Positions 9,174 to 17,028 of a stretch of DNA of 52,099 nt are shown here, one piece after another. The stretch is from Eubacteriales bacterium. GTDB lineage: Bacteria > Bacillota > Clostridia > Eubacteriales > Anaerofustaceae. Under the pieces are notes generated by a model. The model worked only from the letters and a program-made list of their open reading frames with translations, was not told the DNA's origin and did not search any database. Position numbers and translations under genes: made by a program. How positions within the stretch are numbered: position 1 is the stretch's first letter; each line of letters begins with the position of its first letter. The stretch lies in contig JAIKVR010000030.1 of NCBI GenBank assembly GCA_024685545.1, forward strand, positions 1 to 52,099. Direction: 5' to 3'.

Positions 9174-9205
9174 CCTGAAAACAGTACCGTGAGCAGTGTT
9201 TCAGG
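9174..9205 (-). promoter_or_regulatory. Hairpin in the leader of UroD-like copy 1
   Basis: CCTGAAAACA (9174-9183) pairs with TGTTTCAGG (9197-9205), 9 pairs with one bulged A, inside the ~135-base untranslated leader. No U-run follows in the direction of the gene. The role is unknown. Confidence 0.4.
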
Positions 9206-9240
9206 ATTGATTGATATATATTGTAAGAACTATTGTATAT

Positions 9241-9270
9241 ATCATATTATATTAAACTACATTCTTTCAA
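9241..9270 (-). promoter_or_regulatory. Probable promoter of UroD-like copy 1
   Basis: On the minus strand: TTGAAA (9265-9270), 18 bases, TATGAT (9241-9246). The rest of the 413-base gap between this gene and hrcA is AT-rich, with no open frame I would call. Confidence 0.45.
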
Positions 9271-9430
9271 CAAATGCAATATGCTACGTTGCGATATGCG
9301 AAATAATAAACCGATTGGAAAGTGCGCGGCGGTATTGCCGTAACGCTGGAGTCGATCTGAAGCCGTTTCCGCACAGTAGGATAAAAGCCTTTAATAATAG
9401 TTTAAAAAGAGATTAATATCGGCAAATCAC

Positions 9431-9459
9431 TTGACAGAAATGCCCATGTGTGATAGATT
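9431..9459 (+). promoter_or_regulatory. Promoter of the hrcA-grpE-dnaK-dnaJ operon
   Basis: TTGACA (9431-9436), 17-base spacer, TAGATT (9454-9459). The CIRCE operator begins 11 bases downstream, overlapping the start of the transcript. Confidence 0.75.
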
Positions 9460-9470
9460 AATAGCATCGG

Positions 9471-9497
9471 TTAGCACTCACCATGCATGAGTGCTAA
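9471..9497. promoter_or_regulatory. CIRCE operator (HrcA binding site)
   Basis: TTAGCACTC, nine bases, GAGTGCTAA: a perfect match to the CIRCE consensus. It lies between the -10 box and the hrcA ribosome binding site. HrcA, encoded directly downstream, would repress its own operon here. No second CIRCE was noticed in the window, so groESL must be elsewhere. Confidence 0.97.
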
Positions 9498-9512
9498 CAA
9501 AGAGAGGTTGCC

Positions 9513-10577
9513 ATGAAGAACAATGACAGGAAATTCGATATTCTTTATTCCATAATAAGGGATTATATCAAGACGGCAGAACCTGTTGGCTCTCGCACGA
9601 TAGAAAGAAAGTACAATATCGGCATCTCCTCGGCAACCATCCGAAATGAAATGGCTGATCTTGAGGAGATGGGCTATCTCGTCCAGCCGTACACTTCGGC
9701 AGGGAGGATCCCCTCTGACAAGGCTTACAGGCTTTACGTCGACAGATTCATGAAAAAAGTGGATGTTGATTCCTACATAAAAGAAGACGTACGCAGCCTT
9801 TACAGACACTATTTCGGCGAATTGGAAGAGGTGATGAACAAGACCGCGCAGATTCTCACCAAGCTGACCAACCTCACCAGCCTCGTATCGACCCCGAATA
9901 TCTCTGGATTGAATATCAAGGATATCCACCTTATACATATTGAGGATGAGAGGGTGCTTCTGGTGGTTATAACAGAGCAGAGGATCGTTAAGAGTGCTGA
10001 GATTAGACTGACTGGAACGCCTACGGACGAAATGCTCGAACATGTTGCTAATTTCCTCAATCTGTCGATCAAGGACATGATGACCGAGTTCAGGGCTTCC
10101 GATTTTGCCAGCAGAGTGGACGCGCTGACTCCGGGCGAGCAGAAGATAGTCAGTGAGGTAGTGAATACGATAAAGGTGATATTCAACAGCGAGGAAGACA
10201 GTCGGGTCATTTCCAATGGTGTCACAGAGATATTCCGGTATCCGGAATTCCGCAATGACATGGACAGGACAAAGAGCTTCCTGGAAGCCATCCACCGCCA
10301 GGATCTCCTGAGCTATCTGTTCAGCACCGTCCAGGACGATTCGGTCAGTGTGCGGATAGGGGAGGAAAACGGGATGGAAGAGCTTTCCAACTGCTCCGTC
10401 ATCAGTGCCACCTATAAGATAAATGGCAGGCCAGTGGGCACAATCGGTGTGGTAGGTCCTACGAGGATGGATTATGATTACTGTGTGTCCGTCATTGAAA
10501 CTTTGACGAATGAGCTCACCAATCATTTGGATGAAACTATAGGAGGAGGCAAGGAAAGTGATACCTCAGGAAGATAA
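9513..10577 (+). CDS. hrcA: Heat-inducible transcription repressor HrcA
   Basis: 354 residues. The N terminus (residues ~1-75) is a winged-helix domain with the family signature ISSATIRNEMADLEEMGYL followed by AGRIPSDKAYRLYVD. The rest is the GAF-like and dimerisation region, ending in the conserved VVGPTRMDY segment. It binds CIRCE and is kept active by GroEL in well-studied Bacillota. First gene of the class I heat-shock operon. AGAGAGG precedes the ATG at 9513. Its 3' end overlaps the grpE start. Confidence 0.97.
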   Translation: MKNNDRKFDILYSIIRDYIKTAEPVGSRTIERKYNIGISSATIRNEMADLEEMGYLVQPYTSAGRIPSDKAYRLYVDRFMKKVDVDSYIKEDVRSLYRHYFGELEEVMNKTAQILTKLTNLTSLVSTPNISGLNIKDIHLIHIEDERVLLVVITEQRIVKSAEIRLTGTPTDEMLEHVANFLNLSIKDMMTEFRASDFASRVDALTPGEQKIVSEVVNTIKVIFNSEEDSRVISNGVTEIFRYPEFRNDMDRTKSFLEAIHRQDLLSYLFSTVQDDSVSVRIGEENGMEELSNCSVISATYKINGRPVGTIGVVGPTRMDYDYCVSVIETLTNELTNHLDETIGGGKESDTSGR

Positions 10578-11157
10578 AAATACGAAAACTAACGAAGAAG
10601 AAAAGACCATGCAGGATACCGCAGAGGAGGAACTGAAAGAAGAACAGGAACTTATTCAGGAAGTTGATGAAGCGGCTGGCACTGATGAGGAAGCCGCCCC
10701 CGATGAGAATCATGAGGATGAGCTCAAAAAGCTCGCCGATGAGGTTGCAGAGCTGAAAGACAAGTACACCAGGCTCTACGCCGATTTCGAGAATTACAAG
10801 AAACGCGCCGCCAAGGACAAATCGTCCGCTGTGGAATACGCAAAGGTGCCCGTGTTTGAAAAAATGCTGCCTGTTCTCGATAACTTCGACAGATCATTGA
10901 ATTCAGGTACTTCGGGCGATCCTTTCTACGACGGTGTGGCACTCGTTTCACGCCAGCTCAGGGAGATTCTTTCCGCGGAAGGTCTTACCGAGATAGAAAG
11001 CATCGGCAAACCATTCGATCCGGTAATGATGAACGCCGTGATGACGGATAATGACGAGGAACAGGATGAAGATATAGTTACAGAGGAGCTGCAGAAGGGC
11101 TATCAGTACAAGGACAGAGTTGTGCGCCCTTCGATGGTTAAAGTAAACAAGCACTGA
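10558..11157 (+). CDS. grpE: Nucleotide exchange factor GrpE
   Basis: Releases ADP from DnaK so the chaperone can cycle. 199 residues: an acidic, Glu-rich, probably disordered first ~50 residues, a long coiled coil (about 50-85) with ELKDKYTRLYADFENYKKR, and the C-terminal beta domain with FDPVMMNAVM and the terminal VVRPSMVKVNK. The chosen start is GTG at 10558, because AGGAGGAGG lies 8 bases upstream; the ATG at 10609 has no comparable site. This start overlaps hrcA by 20 bases, suggesting translational coupling. Confidence 0.95.
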   Translation: MIPQEDKNTKTNEEEKTMQDTAEEELKEEQELIQEVDEAAGTDEEAAPDENHEDELKKLADEVAELKDKYTRLYADFENYKKRAAKDKSSAVEYAKVPVFEKMLPVLDNFDRSLNSGTSGDPFYDGVALVSRQLREILSAEGLTEIESIGKPFDPVMMNAVMTDNDEEQDEDIVTEELQKGYQYKDRVVRPSMVKVNKH

Positions 11158-11196
11158 TCAATATAGAGAATAATCGAAAACGGAGGAATATATATC

Positions 11197-13059
11197 ATGT
11201 CTAAAGAAAGAATCATCGGTATCGATTTGGGTACCACAAACTCATGCGTGGCTGTAATGGAAGGCGGAGAAGCCGTCGTTATAACCAACGCCGAAGGATC
11301 CCGCACTACTCCATCGGTAGTTGCATTTACCAAGGACGGTGAAAGGCTTGTCGGACAGACCGCCAAGCATCAGGCCGTAACGAACCCCGACAGGACTATC
11401 TCCTCGATCAAGAGGCACATGGGATCTTCATATTCCGTCAATATCGACGGCAAAAGCTACACTCCGCAGGAAATATCCGCTATGATCCTGCAGAAACTTA
11501 AGAAGGATGCCGAGAGCTATCTTGGCGAGACTGTGACAAAAGCCGTTATAACCGTGCCGGCATATTTCTCGGACGCACAGAGACAGGCTACAAAGGACGC
11601 CGGAAGGATCGCCGGGCTGGACGTTCTGCGCATCATCAATGAGCCGACAGCTGCATCTTTGGCATACGGGCTCGATAAGGGCGACAGCCAGAAGATCATG
11701 GTCTACGACCTGGGAGGCGGTACCTTTGATGTCTCCATCCTTGAACTGGGCGACGGAGTCTTCGAAGTTCTGGCCACCAACGGCAATACTCACCTCGGCG
11801 GTGACGATTTCGACCAGAGAGTCATGGAATATCTGATCTCCGAGTTCAAGAACCAGACCGGCGTAGATCTTTCCACCGATAAGCTAGCAGTTCAGAGATT
11901 GAGAGAAGCCTCTGAAAGAGCTAAATGCGAGCTCTCAACGATGACTACCACGAATATCAACCTGCCGTTTATCACATCCACTGCTGACGGCCCGAAGCAT
12001 ATGGATATAACCCTGACCAGGGCGAAATTCGAATCCCTCGTCTCCGATCTCATCGAAGCGACGGCGGGCCCTGTAAGGAAGGCTATCGAGGACAGCAACC
12101 TTACGGTAGATCAGATCGACAAGGTCATTCTCGTCGGCGGATCGACCCGTATCCCTGCCGTACAGGCGAAGGTCGAAGAACTCACCCATAAGGAAGCGTT
12201 CAAAGGCGTCAACCCTGATGAATGCGTTGCACTGGGTGCTGCTATTCAGGGCGGAGTCCTGGCCGGCGACGTCAAGGACGTGCTGCTGCTGGATGTCACA
12301 CCGCTGTCCCTCGGAATAGAGACTCTGGGAGGCGTCTTTACGAGGCTCATCGACAGGAACACCACGATCCCGACAAAGAAGAGCCAGATATTCTCTACAG
12401 CTGCCGATAACCAGACTGCTGTCGAAATACATGTACTTCAGGGCGAGCGCCGTATGGCTGCAGACAACAAGACCCTCGGCAGGTTCCAGCTCACCGGCAT
12501 TCCGATGGCTCCGAAGGGGGTCCCGCAGATTGAGGTCACATTTGATATAGACGCCAACGGCATAGTGAATGTTTCCGCCAAGGATCTGGGCACCAACAAT
12601 ATCCAGAACGTGGTCATCAAGTCCACAACGAATATGAGCGACGCGGAGATCGACCGCGCCGTTAAGGAAGCAGAGCAGTTCGCGGCAGAGGACCAGAAAA
12701 AGGAAGAACTCATCACTGCCAGAAACGACGCAGACTCCATCATCTATCAGACTGAGAAGACGATGAAGGAGAATGCGGATAAAGTCTCAGATGCCGACAG
12801 GCAGAACGTTGAGAACGCAGTAAGCGAACTCAGAAACGTGATGAACGGAAATGACGCGGCGGCAATCAGGGCTGCAAGCGAGAAAGTCAGTGAAGCGTTC
12901 TATCCGATCGCACAGAAGATGTATGCTCAGACAGGCAATAACCAGAGCGGTGACGCTGCACAGAATATGGGCGGTGATCCCAATATGGGCGGCAATCCCG
13001 GAACAAGCACCGGCAACGACGACAATGTCGTAGATGCGGACTTCACAGTCGAGGACTGA
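11197..13059 (+). CDS. dnaK: Molecular chaperone DnaK (Hsp70)
   Basis: 620 residues. The nucleotide-binding domain starts [17 protein letters not shown] and contains [14 protein letters not shown] and [10 protein letters not shown]. The substrate-binding domain has [14 protein letters not shown] and the helical lid, and the tail ends in [13 protein letters not shown], close to the conserved EEVDAEFEEV-type ending of bacterial DnaK. The C-terminal linker is rich in Gly, Asn and Met. GGAGG precedes the ATG. Third gene of the CIRCE-controlled operon. Confidence 0.98.
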   Translation: MSKERIIGIDLGTTNSCVAVMEGGEAVVITNAEGSRTTPSVVAFTKDGERLVGQTAKHQAVTNPDRTISSIKRHMGSSYSVNIDGKSYTPQEISAMILQKLKKDAESYLGETVTKAVITVPAYFSDAQRQATKDAGRIAGLDVLRIINEPTAASLAYGLDKGDSQKIMVYDLGGGTFDVSILELGDGVFEVLATNGNTHLGGDDFDQRVMEYLISEFKNQTGVDLSTDKLAVQRLREASERAKCELSTMTTTNINLPFITSTADGPKHMDITLTRAKFESLVSDLIEATAGPVRKAIEDSNLTVDQIDKVILVGGSTRIPAVQAKVEELTHKEAFKGVNPDECVALGAAIQGGVLAGDVKDVLLLDVTPLSLGIETLGGVFTRLIDRNTTIPTKKSQIFSTAADNQTAVEIHVLQGERRMAADNKTLGRFQLTGIPMAPKGVPQIEVTFDIDANGIVNVSAKDLGTNNIQNVVIKSTTNMSDAEIDRAVKEAEQFAAEDQKKEELITARNDADSIIYQTEKTMKENADKVSDADRQNVENAVSELRNVMNGNDAAAIRAASEKVSEAFYPIAQKMYAQTGNNQSGDAAQNMGGDPNMGGNPGTSTGNDDNVVDADFTVED

Positions 13060-13105
13060 CAGGGAACGTATCCAACCGCGATAGATACAGAAATTCGATT
13101 CTTTG

Positions 13106-13133
13106 AGGGGGAGACTGCACCGGTCTTCCCCTT
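13106..13133 (+). other. Hairpin between dnaK and dnaJ
   Basis: GGGGAGAC...GTCTTCCCC is nearly perfect and could also rearrange with the AAAGGGG that follows (13136-13139). There is no U-run, so it is more likely an RNA-processing or attenuation structure than a full terminator. It could lower dnaJ output relative to dnaK (inference). Confidence 0.35.
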
Positions 13134-13159
13134 AAAGGGGTACAGGAGGCAGGAGAACC

Positions 13160-14338
13160 ATGGCCGAAGATAAGAGAGATTACTATGAGGTATTGGGCGT
13201 TGACAAGAACGCCACAGCCGATGATATAAAAAAAGCATACCGCAAGCTGGCGATGAAATATCACCCGGACCGCAATCCCGGGGACAAGACCGCTGAAGCC
13301 AAGTTCAAGGAGATCAACGAGGCTTATCAGGTCCTTTCCAATGAAGATGAGAAGGCAAGATATGACCAGTTCGGCTTCGCGGGCGTTGACGGTTCCCAGG
13401 CGGGCTATGATGCTGGAGGATTTTCCGGTTTCTCCGGTTTCTCCGGCGGGGATTTCTCCGATATATTCTCAGACCTCTTCTCCACTTTCGGCGGCGGCGG
13501 TGATTATTCAGGTTTTACCGGATATTCTTCCTCAGCCGGCCCGAAAAGGGGGAGCGACCTTAGGGTCAATCTTACGATAACCTTTGACGAGGCAGTATCC
13601 GGAGTGGAAAAGAAGATAAAACTGAACCGCATGGAAGCCTGCAGCAAATGCGGAGGCAGCGGTGCAGCTGCAGGAACGAGCCAGAAAACCTGCCCGAAAT
13701 GCCACGGTACCGGTCAGATCAAAACATCGTCCCGCACTATACTGGGAATGATGCAGACAGTAACTACGTGCGATCAGTGCCACGGTACCGGTCAGGTGGT
13801 TGAAAAGCCCTGTCCTGACTGTTCGGGCAGCGGAGTTACGAAGGCAACCCGCACGATAACCGTGAATATTCCCGCGGGAGTGGATACGGGAAATATCCTG
13901 ACGCTCCGCGGCGAGGGAAATACGGGGGCCAATTCGGGAGGAAAAGGGGACGTATTTATCGTCATCAACGTAAAGCCGCACGAATACTTCAGAAGAGATG
14001 GAAGCGACATCTATCTGGATATGCCGATATCAATGGTCTCCGCAGCTCTCGGCTGCGAAGTAAGGGTGCCTACTATCGACGGCTTCGTAAAACTCAAGGT
14101 GCCTGAAGGTACGCAGTCAGGCACGGTATTCAAGCTGGGTGGCAAGGGCATTAAGCAGAACGGTGTTTTGAACCGCGGCAGAGGGGACCAGTTCGTTACC
14201 ATAATCGCCGAAGTCCCGAAGAAACTGAATTCGCGCCAGAAGGAAGCGCTGAAGGAATTCGATTCAGTCACGAACACAGACGATTATGAAAAACTGCACC
14301 GTTTCAACCAGCAGATACAGAAAGCGGCAAATAAATAA
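13160..14338 (+). CDS. dnaJ: Co-chaperone DnaJ (Hsp40)
   Basis: 392 residues, complete type I DnaJ. The J domain at residues 1-70 contains HPDRNPGD, the HPD motif that stimulates DnaK ATPase. A Gly/Phe-rich linker ([11 protein letters not shown] and following) comes next. The zinc centre has all four CxxCxGxG motifs: [32 protein letters not shown]. The C-terminal peptide-binding domains follow. AGGAGG precedes the ATG. It is the last gene of the heat-shock operon; the next gene has its own promoter. Confidence 0.98.
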   Translation: MAEDKRDYYEVLGVDKNATADDIKKAYRKLAMKYHPDRNPGDKTAEAKFKEINEAYQVLSNEDEKARYDQFGFAGVDGSQAGYDAGGFSGFSGFSGGDFSDIFSDLFSTFGGGGDYSGFTGYSSSAGPKRGSDLRVNLTITFDEAVSGVEKKIKLNRMEACSKCGGSGAAAGTSQKTCPKCHGTGQIKTSSRTILGMMQTVTTCDQCHGTGQVVEKPCPDCSGSGVTKATRTITVNIPAGVDTGNILTLRGEGNTGANSGGKGDVFIVINVKPHEYFRRDGSDIYLDMPISMVSAALGCEVRVPTIDGFVKLKVPEGTQSGTVFKLGGKGIKQNGVLNRGRGDQFVTIIAEVPKKLNSRQKEALKEFDSVTNTDDYEKLHRFNQQIQKAANK

Positions 14339-14346
14339 TGCGTCTG

Positions 14347-14375
14347 TTGCATATCGGACAGTTATGCGATAAAAT
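14347..14375 (+). promoter_or_regulatory. Promoter of the small redox-disulfide gene
   Basis: TTGCAT (14347-14352), 17-base spacer, TAAAAT (14370-14375), just after the dnaJ stop. Confidence 0.55.
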
Positions 14376-14407
14376 ACTTTGCGTGATTTATTATGGAGGT
14401 AAATGCA

Positions 14408-14602
14408 ATGACCATAACAAAAGACATGATGCTTGCTGAAACCGTTCAGAAGTGGCCAGAGACGATACCTGTATTCATCAATTTCGGTATGGGATGCATC
14501 TTCTGCGAGGTCGCTGATTTCGAGACCATAGAGGAAGGTGCCCTGGCACACGAGATCGACGTGGACGAACTGATGAAGGGTCTTAACGAAGCAATAGCCT
14601 GA
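14408..14602 (+). CDS. Small DUF1858 / redox-disulfide domain protein
   Basis: 64 residues. The core (FGMGCIFCEVADFETIEEGA, then LAHEID) matches the small 'hybrid cluster protein-associated redox disulfide' domain of the DUF1858 group, with a CxxC pair. Proteins of this kind are found in anaerobes and are thought to be redox or metal-cluster related; the exact function is unknown. The ATG at 14408 is chosen over the in-frame ATG at 14393 because GGAGG (14395-14399) lies inside the longer version and 8 bases before 14408. It has its own promoter and a terminator right behind it, so it is a single-gene unit. Confidence 0.85.
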   Translation: MTITKDMMLAETVQKWPETIPVFINFGMGCIFCEVADFETIEEGALAHEIDVDELMKGLNEAIA

Positions 14603-14628
14603 CGTAAGCGTAAAGATAACAAAACATG

Positions 14629-14655
14629 CCGCGCTGCAAAGCGCGGTAATTTTTC
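14629..14655 (+). terminator. Intrinsic terminator of the redox-disulfide gene
   Basis: CCGCGCT, GCAA tetraloop, AGCGCGG, then TAATTTTTC. It ends just before the ribosome binding site of the next gene. Confidence 0.85.
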
Positions 14656-14669
14656 TAAAGGAGAATGTC

Positions 14670-15266
14670 ATGTTGTTAAAAGAGTTCGCTCTGACTCTGT
14701 CAGATAAAGAGACCTGCCTGAAATATCTCAGCGATTGGAAGGATAAGCTGGTGCGCCGCCTCACCTTTTTCGATGAGAGCGAGTACGGTGCCGGAGTCAA
14801 TATCTATCTTCTCTCTAAAAAGAGTTTCGAAAACGCTCCGCAGGCATTTTGCGCCGGGTGGATGAAGCAGTTCATATGGGAAGAGGATTACGAGAGCGAT
14901 TTCGATTATACCGAGGAATTCGCCAATCAGATATACTCCTCTTTTGCGGATGAGATTGAACACTATACATATGAACCGGCAGATGAGAAAGCAGTGCGCG
15001 GCATCATAGCCGATGGCGTCGGAAAGATCGTTGAGAAGACCCGCAGAGAGCAGCTTTCGATCAGACGCCCCGAAAACGTGGGATTTCTTGAAAAGAGCGG
15101 GAGCTATGTCGATAAAGTCTATACTGTCAACAATCTCGCCATACTGAAAAAAACCGAGGAATTCCTCGAGGGGGTGATCCTCTCCAGCGAGAAAGGTGCA
15201 GGCGGTAAGATATACCGTGATATTTTCTTCGAAACGGATTTGAAATACGTACTGATTTTGGAATGA
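14670..15266 (+). CDS. Conserved-looking hypothetical protein, 198 residues
   Basis: I do not recognise a family. The protein is soluble and acidic, with no signal peptide, membrane segment or cysteine motif. A long charged middle (about 70-135) looks helical and the end (KIYRDIFFETDLKYVLILE) looks like a beta strand. AAAGGAG 8 bases before the ATG, normal codon use and an uninterrupted frame support a real gene. It follows a terminator and precedes a tRNA promoter, so its own promoter must lie in the short gap or transcription must read through. Confidence 0.75.
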   Translation: MLLKEFALTLSDKETCLKYLSDWKDKLVRRLTFFDESEYGAGVNIYLLSKKSFENAPQAFCAGWMKQFIWEEDYESDFDYTEEFANQIYSSFADEIEHYTYEPADEKAVRGIIADGVGKIVEKTRREQLSIRRPENVGFLEKSGSYVDKVYTVNNLAILKKTEEFLEGVILSSEKGAGGKIYRDIFFETDLKYVLILE

Positions 15267-15269
15267 GGC

Positions 15270-15298
15270 TTGATAAAAGTCGCCTTTAATGATATAGT
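15270..15298 (+). promoter_or_regulatory. Promoter of tRNA-Arg
   Basis: TTGATA (15270-15275), 17-base spacer, TATAGT (15293-15298), 9 bases before the mature 5' end of the tRNA. Confidence 0.65.
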
Positions 15299-15307
15299 GA
15301 ACGTTGT

Positions 15308-15383
15308 GCCCTTGTAGCTCAGTGGATAGAGCAGTGGTTTCCTAAACCATGTGTCGGAGGTTCGACTCCTCTCAAGGGCGCCA
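15308..15383 (+). tRNA. tRNA-Arg (anticodon CCU)
   Basis: A full cloverleaf of 76 bases: acceptor GCCCTTG/CAAGGGC, D-arm GCTC...GAGC, anticodon stem GTGGT/ACCAT with loop TTCCTAA (anticodon CCT, reading AGG), T-arm GGAGG-TTCGACT-CCTCT, discriminator G and an encoded CCA. The gene encoding CCA-adding enzyme lies directly downstream. Confidence 0.96.
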
Positions 15384-15393
15384 CTTAAAAATC

Positions 15394-15424
15394 AACGAAC
15401 GTCCGTTTCCCCGGACGCTCGTTT
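15394..15424 (+). terminator. Terminator after tRNA-Arg
   Basis: AACGAACGTCCG pairs with CGGACGCTCGTT (one mismatch) around a 6-base loop, followed by TTTT. It lies 10 bases after the tRNA and 15 bases before cca. Confidence 0.8.
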
Positions 15425-15439
15425 TGTATAGGAATAGAT

Positions 15440-16828
15440 ATGATAGGATCCATCGACAACGAAAATACCCGTCTTGCTGAGAAGATCGCCTCCCTCGTGG
15501 AAAAGGAAGGCGGAAGGGCTTATTATGTCGGGGGCTGTGTCAGGGACCACTTAAGAAACGTGCCCGTCAAGGATATAGACATCGAGGTGCACGGAATCAC
15601 ACCTCAGAAGCTGGAGTCGATTCTCGATACTCTAGGACAGCGCCTGAATATCGGGGCTTTTTTCGGCATCTACGGTCTCAAAGGCTATGGAGTGGATATC
15701 GCCCTGCCCAGAAGGGAAAAGAAGGAAGGGGAAGGGCACAGGGATTTCTCAGTGGAGGTGGATCCCTTTGCAGGTACGTTTTCAGCTGCCCGCAGGAGAG
15801 ATTTCACGGTCAACGCACTGATGATGGACATTCTGACCGGCGAGATCATCGACCATTTCGGAGGGATCGAGGATCTGAGATCCGGGATGCTTAGAGCTGT
15901 GAGTTCAGACACTTTCGCCGAAGATCCGCTGCGCGTACTCAGAGGAGCGCAATTCGCTGCGCGTTTCGGATTCACGCTGGACGATGAGACTGTGAAGCTC
16001 TGCCGCGGAATGGAACTTACGGCGTTGTCCAGAGAAAGGGTCGAGGGGGAATTGAAGAAAGCCATGCTCACCGCAGACAGGCCCTCGGTCTTCTTTGAAG
16101 TGCTCAGGCAGTGCGGAGCGCTTTCGCCGTGGTTTACGGAAGCCGAAGCGCTCATAGGCGTAAAACAGGACCCGAGGTTTCACGCCGAAGGCGATGTCTG
16201 GACACATACGATGATGGTGATCGATGAAGCCGTGAAATACTTGGGGAACGTGTCAAACCCATTCGGCTTCATGCTTGCCGCCCTGGCTCATGATTTCGGG
16301 AAAGCGACCTCGACCACGGAGGCAGGAGGGGTCATACATGCCTACGGCCACGAGGAAGAGAGCGTGAGGATCGCTGCCGTTTTCATGGACAGACTGTCCG
16401 GTGAGAAAGAACTGAGGGAATATGTACTGAACCTGACGAGATATCATATGAAACCGAACACAGTTGCAGCGGACAACGCTGCCGTAAAAACGACGAACAG
16501 GATGTTTGACGAATCCGTTGATCCGGAGGCGCTCATTTATCTTGCAACCGCCGACAGTCTCGGCAAGATCTCCGAAGGGACGTATGTTTCATACGAGGAT
16601 TTCCTTTTCGAGCGGCTTGGAATATACAGGGAATACATGGCACGTCCGTACGTGATGGGCAGGGATCTCATCGCTGCGGGACTGGAGCCCGAGGAGGATT
16701 TCTCTGAGCTCCTGTCATATGCCCATAAACTGAGGCTTGCCGGTATCTCCAAGGAAGACGCCTTAAAGCAGGTGATCTCCAGGGCGAGAAAGACAAGGGA
16801 AAAGGAAAAAAAGAGCCAACATCATTGA
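15440..16828 (+). CDS. cca: CCA tRNA nucleotidyltransferase with HD domain
   Basis: Adds or repairs the 3' CCA of tRNA. 462 residues. The N-terminal nucleotidyltransferase head has YYVGGCVRDHL, the DxD pair in DIDIEVHG and the RRDFTVNALMMDI motif. The neck follows with EDPLRVLRGAQFAARFGF. A C-terminal HD domain (HTMMVIDEA, LAHDFGKA) gives it the look of the bacterial type with phosphohydrolase activity. The ribosome binding site (AGGAA) is modest. It sits after the tRNA terminator; no strong separate promoter was seen. A terminator follows. Confidence 0.93.
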   Translation: MIGSIDNENTRLAEKIASLVEKEGGRAYYVGGCVRDHLRNVPVKDIDIEVHGITPQKLESILDTLGQRLNIGAFFGIYGLKGYGVDIALPRREKKEGEGHRDFSVEVDPFAGTFSAARRRDFTVNALMMDILTGEIIDHFGGIEDLRSGMLRAVSSDTFAEDPLRVLRGAQFAARFGFTLDDETVKLCRGMELTALSRERVEGELKKAMLTADRPSVFFEVLRQCGALSPWFTEAEALIGVKQDPRFHAEGDVWTHTMMVIDEAVKYLGNVSNPFGFMLAALAHDFGKATSTTEAGGVIHAYGHEEESVRIAAVFMDRLSGEKELREYVLNLTRYHMKPNTVAADNAAVKTTNRMFDESVDPEALIYLATADSLGKISEGTYVSYEDFLFERLGIYREYMARPYVMGRDLIAAGLEPEEDFSELLSYAHKLRLAGISKEDALKQVISRARKTREKEKKSQHH

Positions 16829-16830
16829 AC

Positions 16831-16854
16831 CCCGCCTGTAACGGCGGGATTTTT
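16831..16854 (+). terminator. Intrinsic terminator of cca
   Basis: CCCGCC, 6-base loop, GGCGGG, then ATTTTT, 3 bases after the stop codon. Confidence 0.85.
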
Positions 16855-16962
16855 GCATCCTTTAGACCCTTATCTTCCCGCCGGCCAAAAGTTTCGCCAG
16901 CGGGATCCAAACGGTTTTAAAACCGGGCATTCGAGCTGTTTTTCCGCCTGCTTTTTCCTGTG

Positions 16963-16991
16963 TTGAAAAAACGCATTGAGTGATGTATAAT
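16963..16991 (+). promoter_or_regulatory. Promoter of the rsh-uppS-cdsA-rseP-ispG operon
   Basis: TTGAAA (16963-16968), 17-base spacer, TATAAT (16986-16991), about 40 bases before the rsh start codon. Confidence 0.7.
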
Positions 16992-17028
16992 TCCATATTA
17001 TATAATATTAACGGAAGGAGACGAAGAG

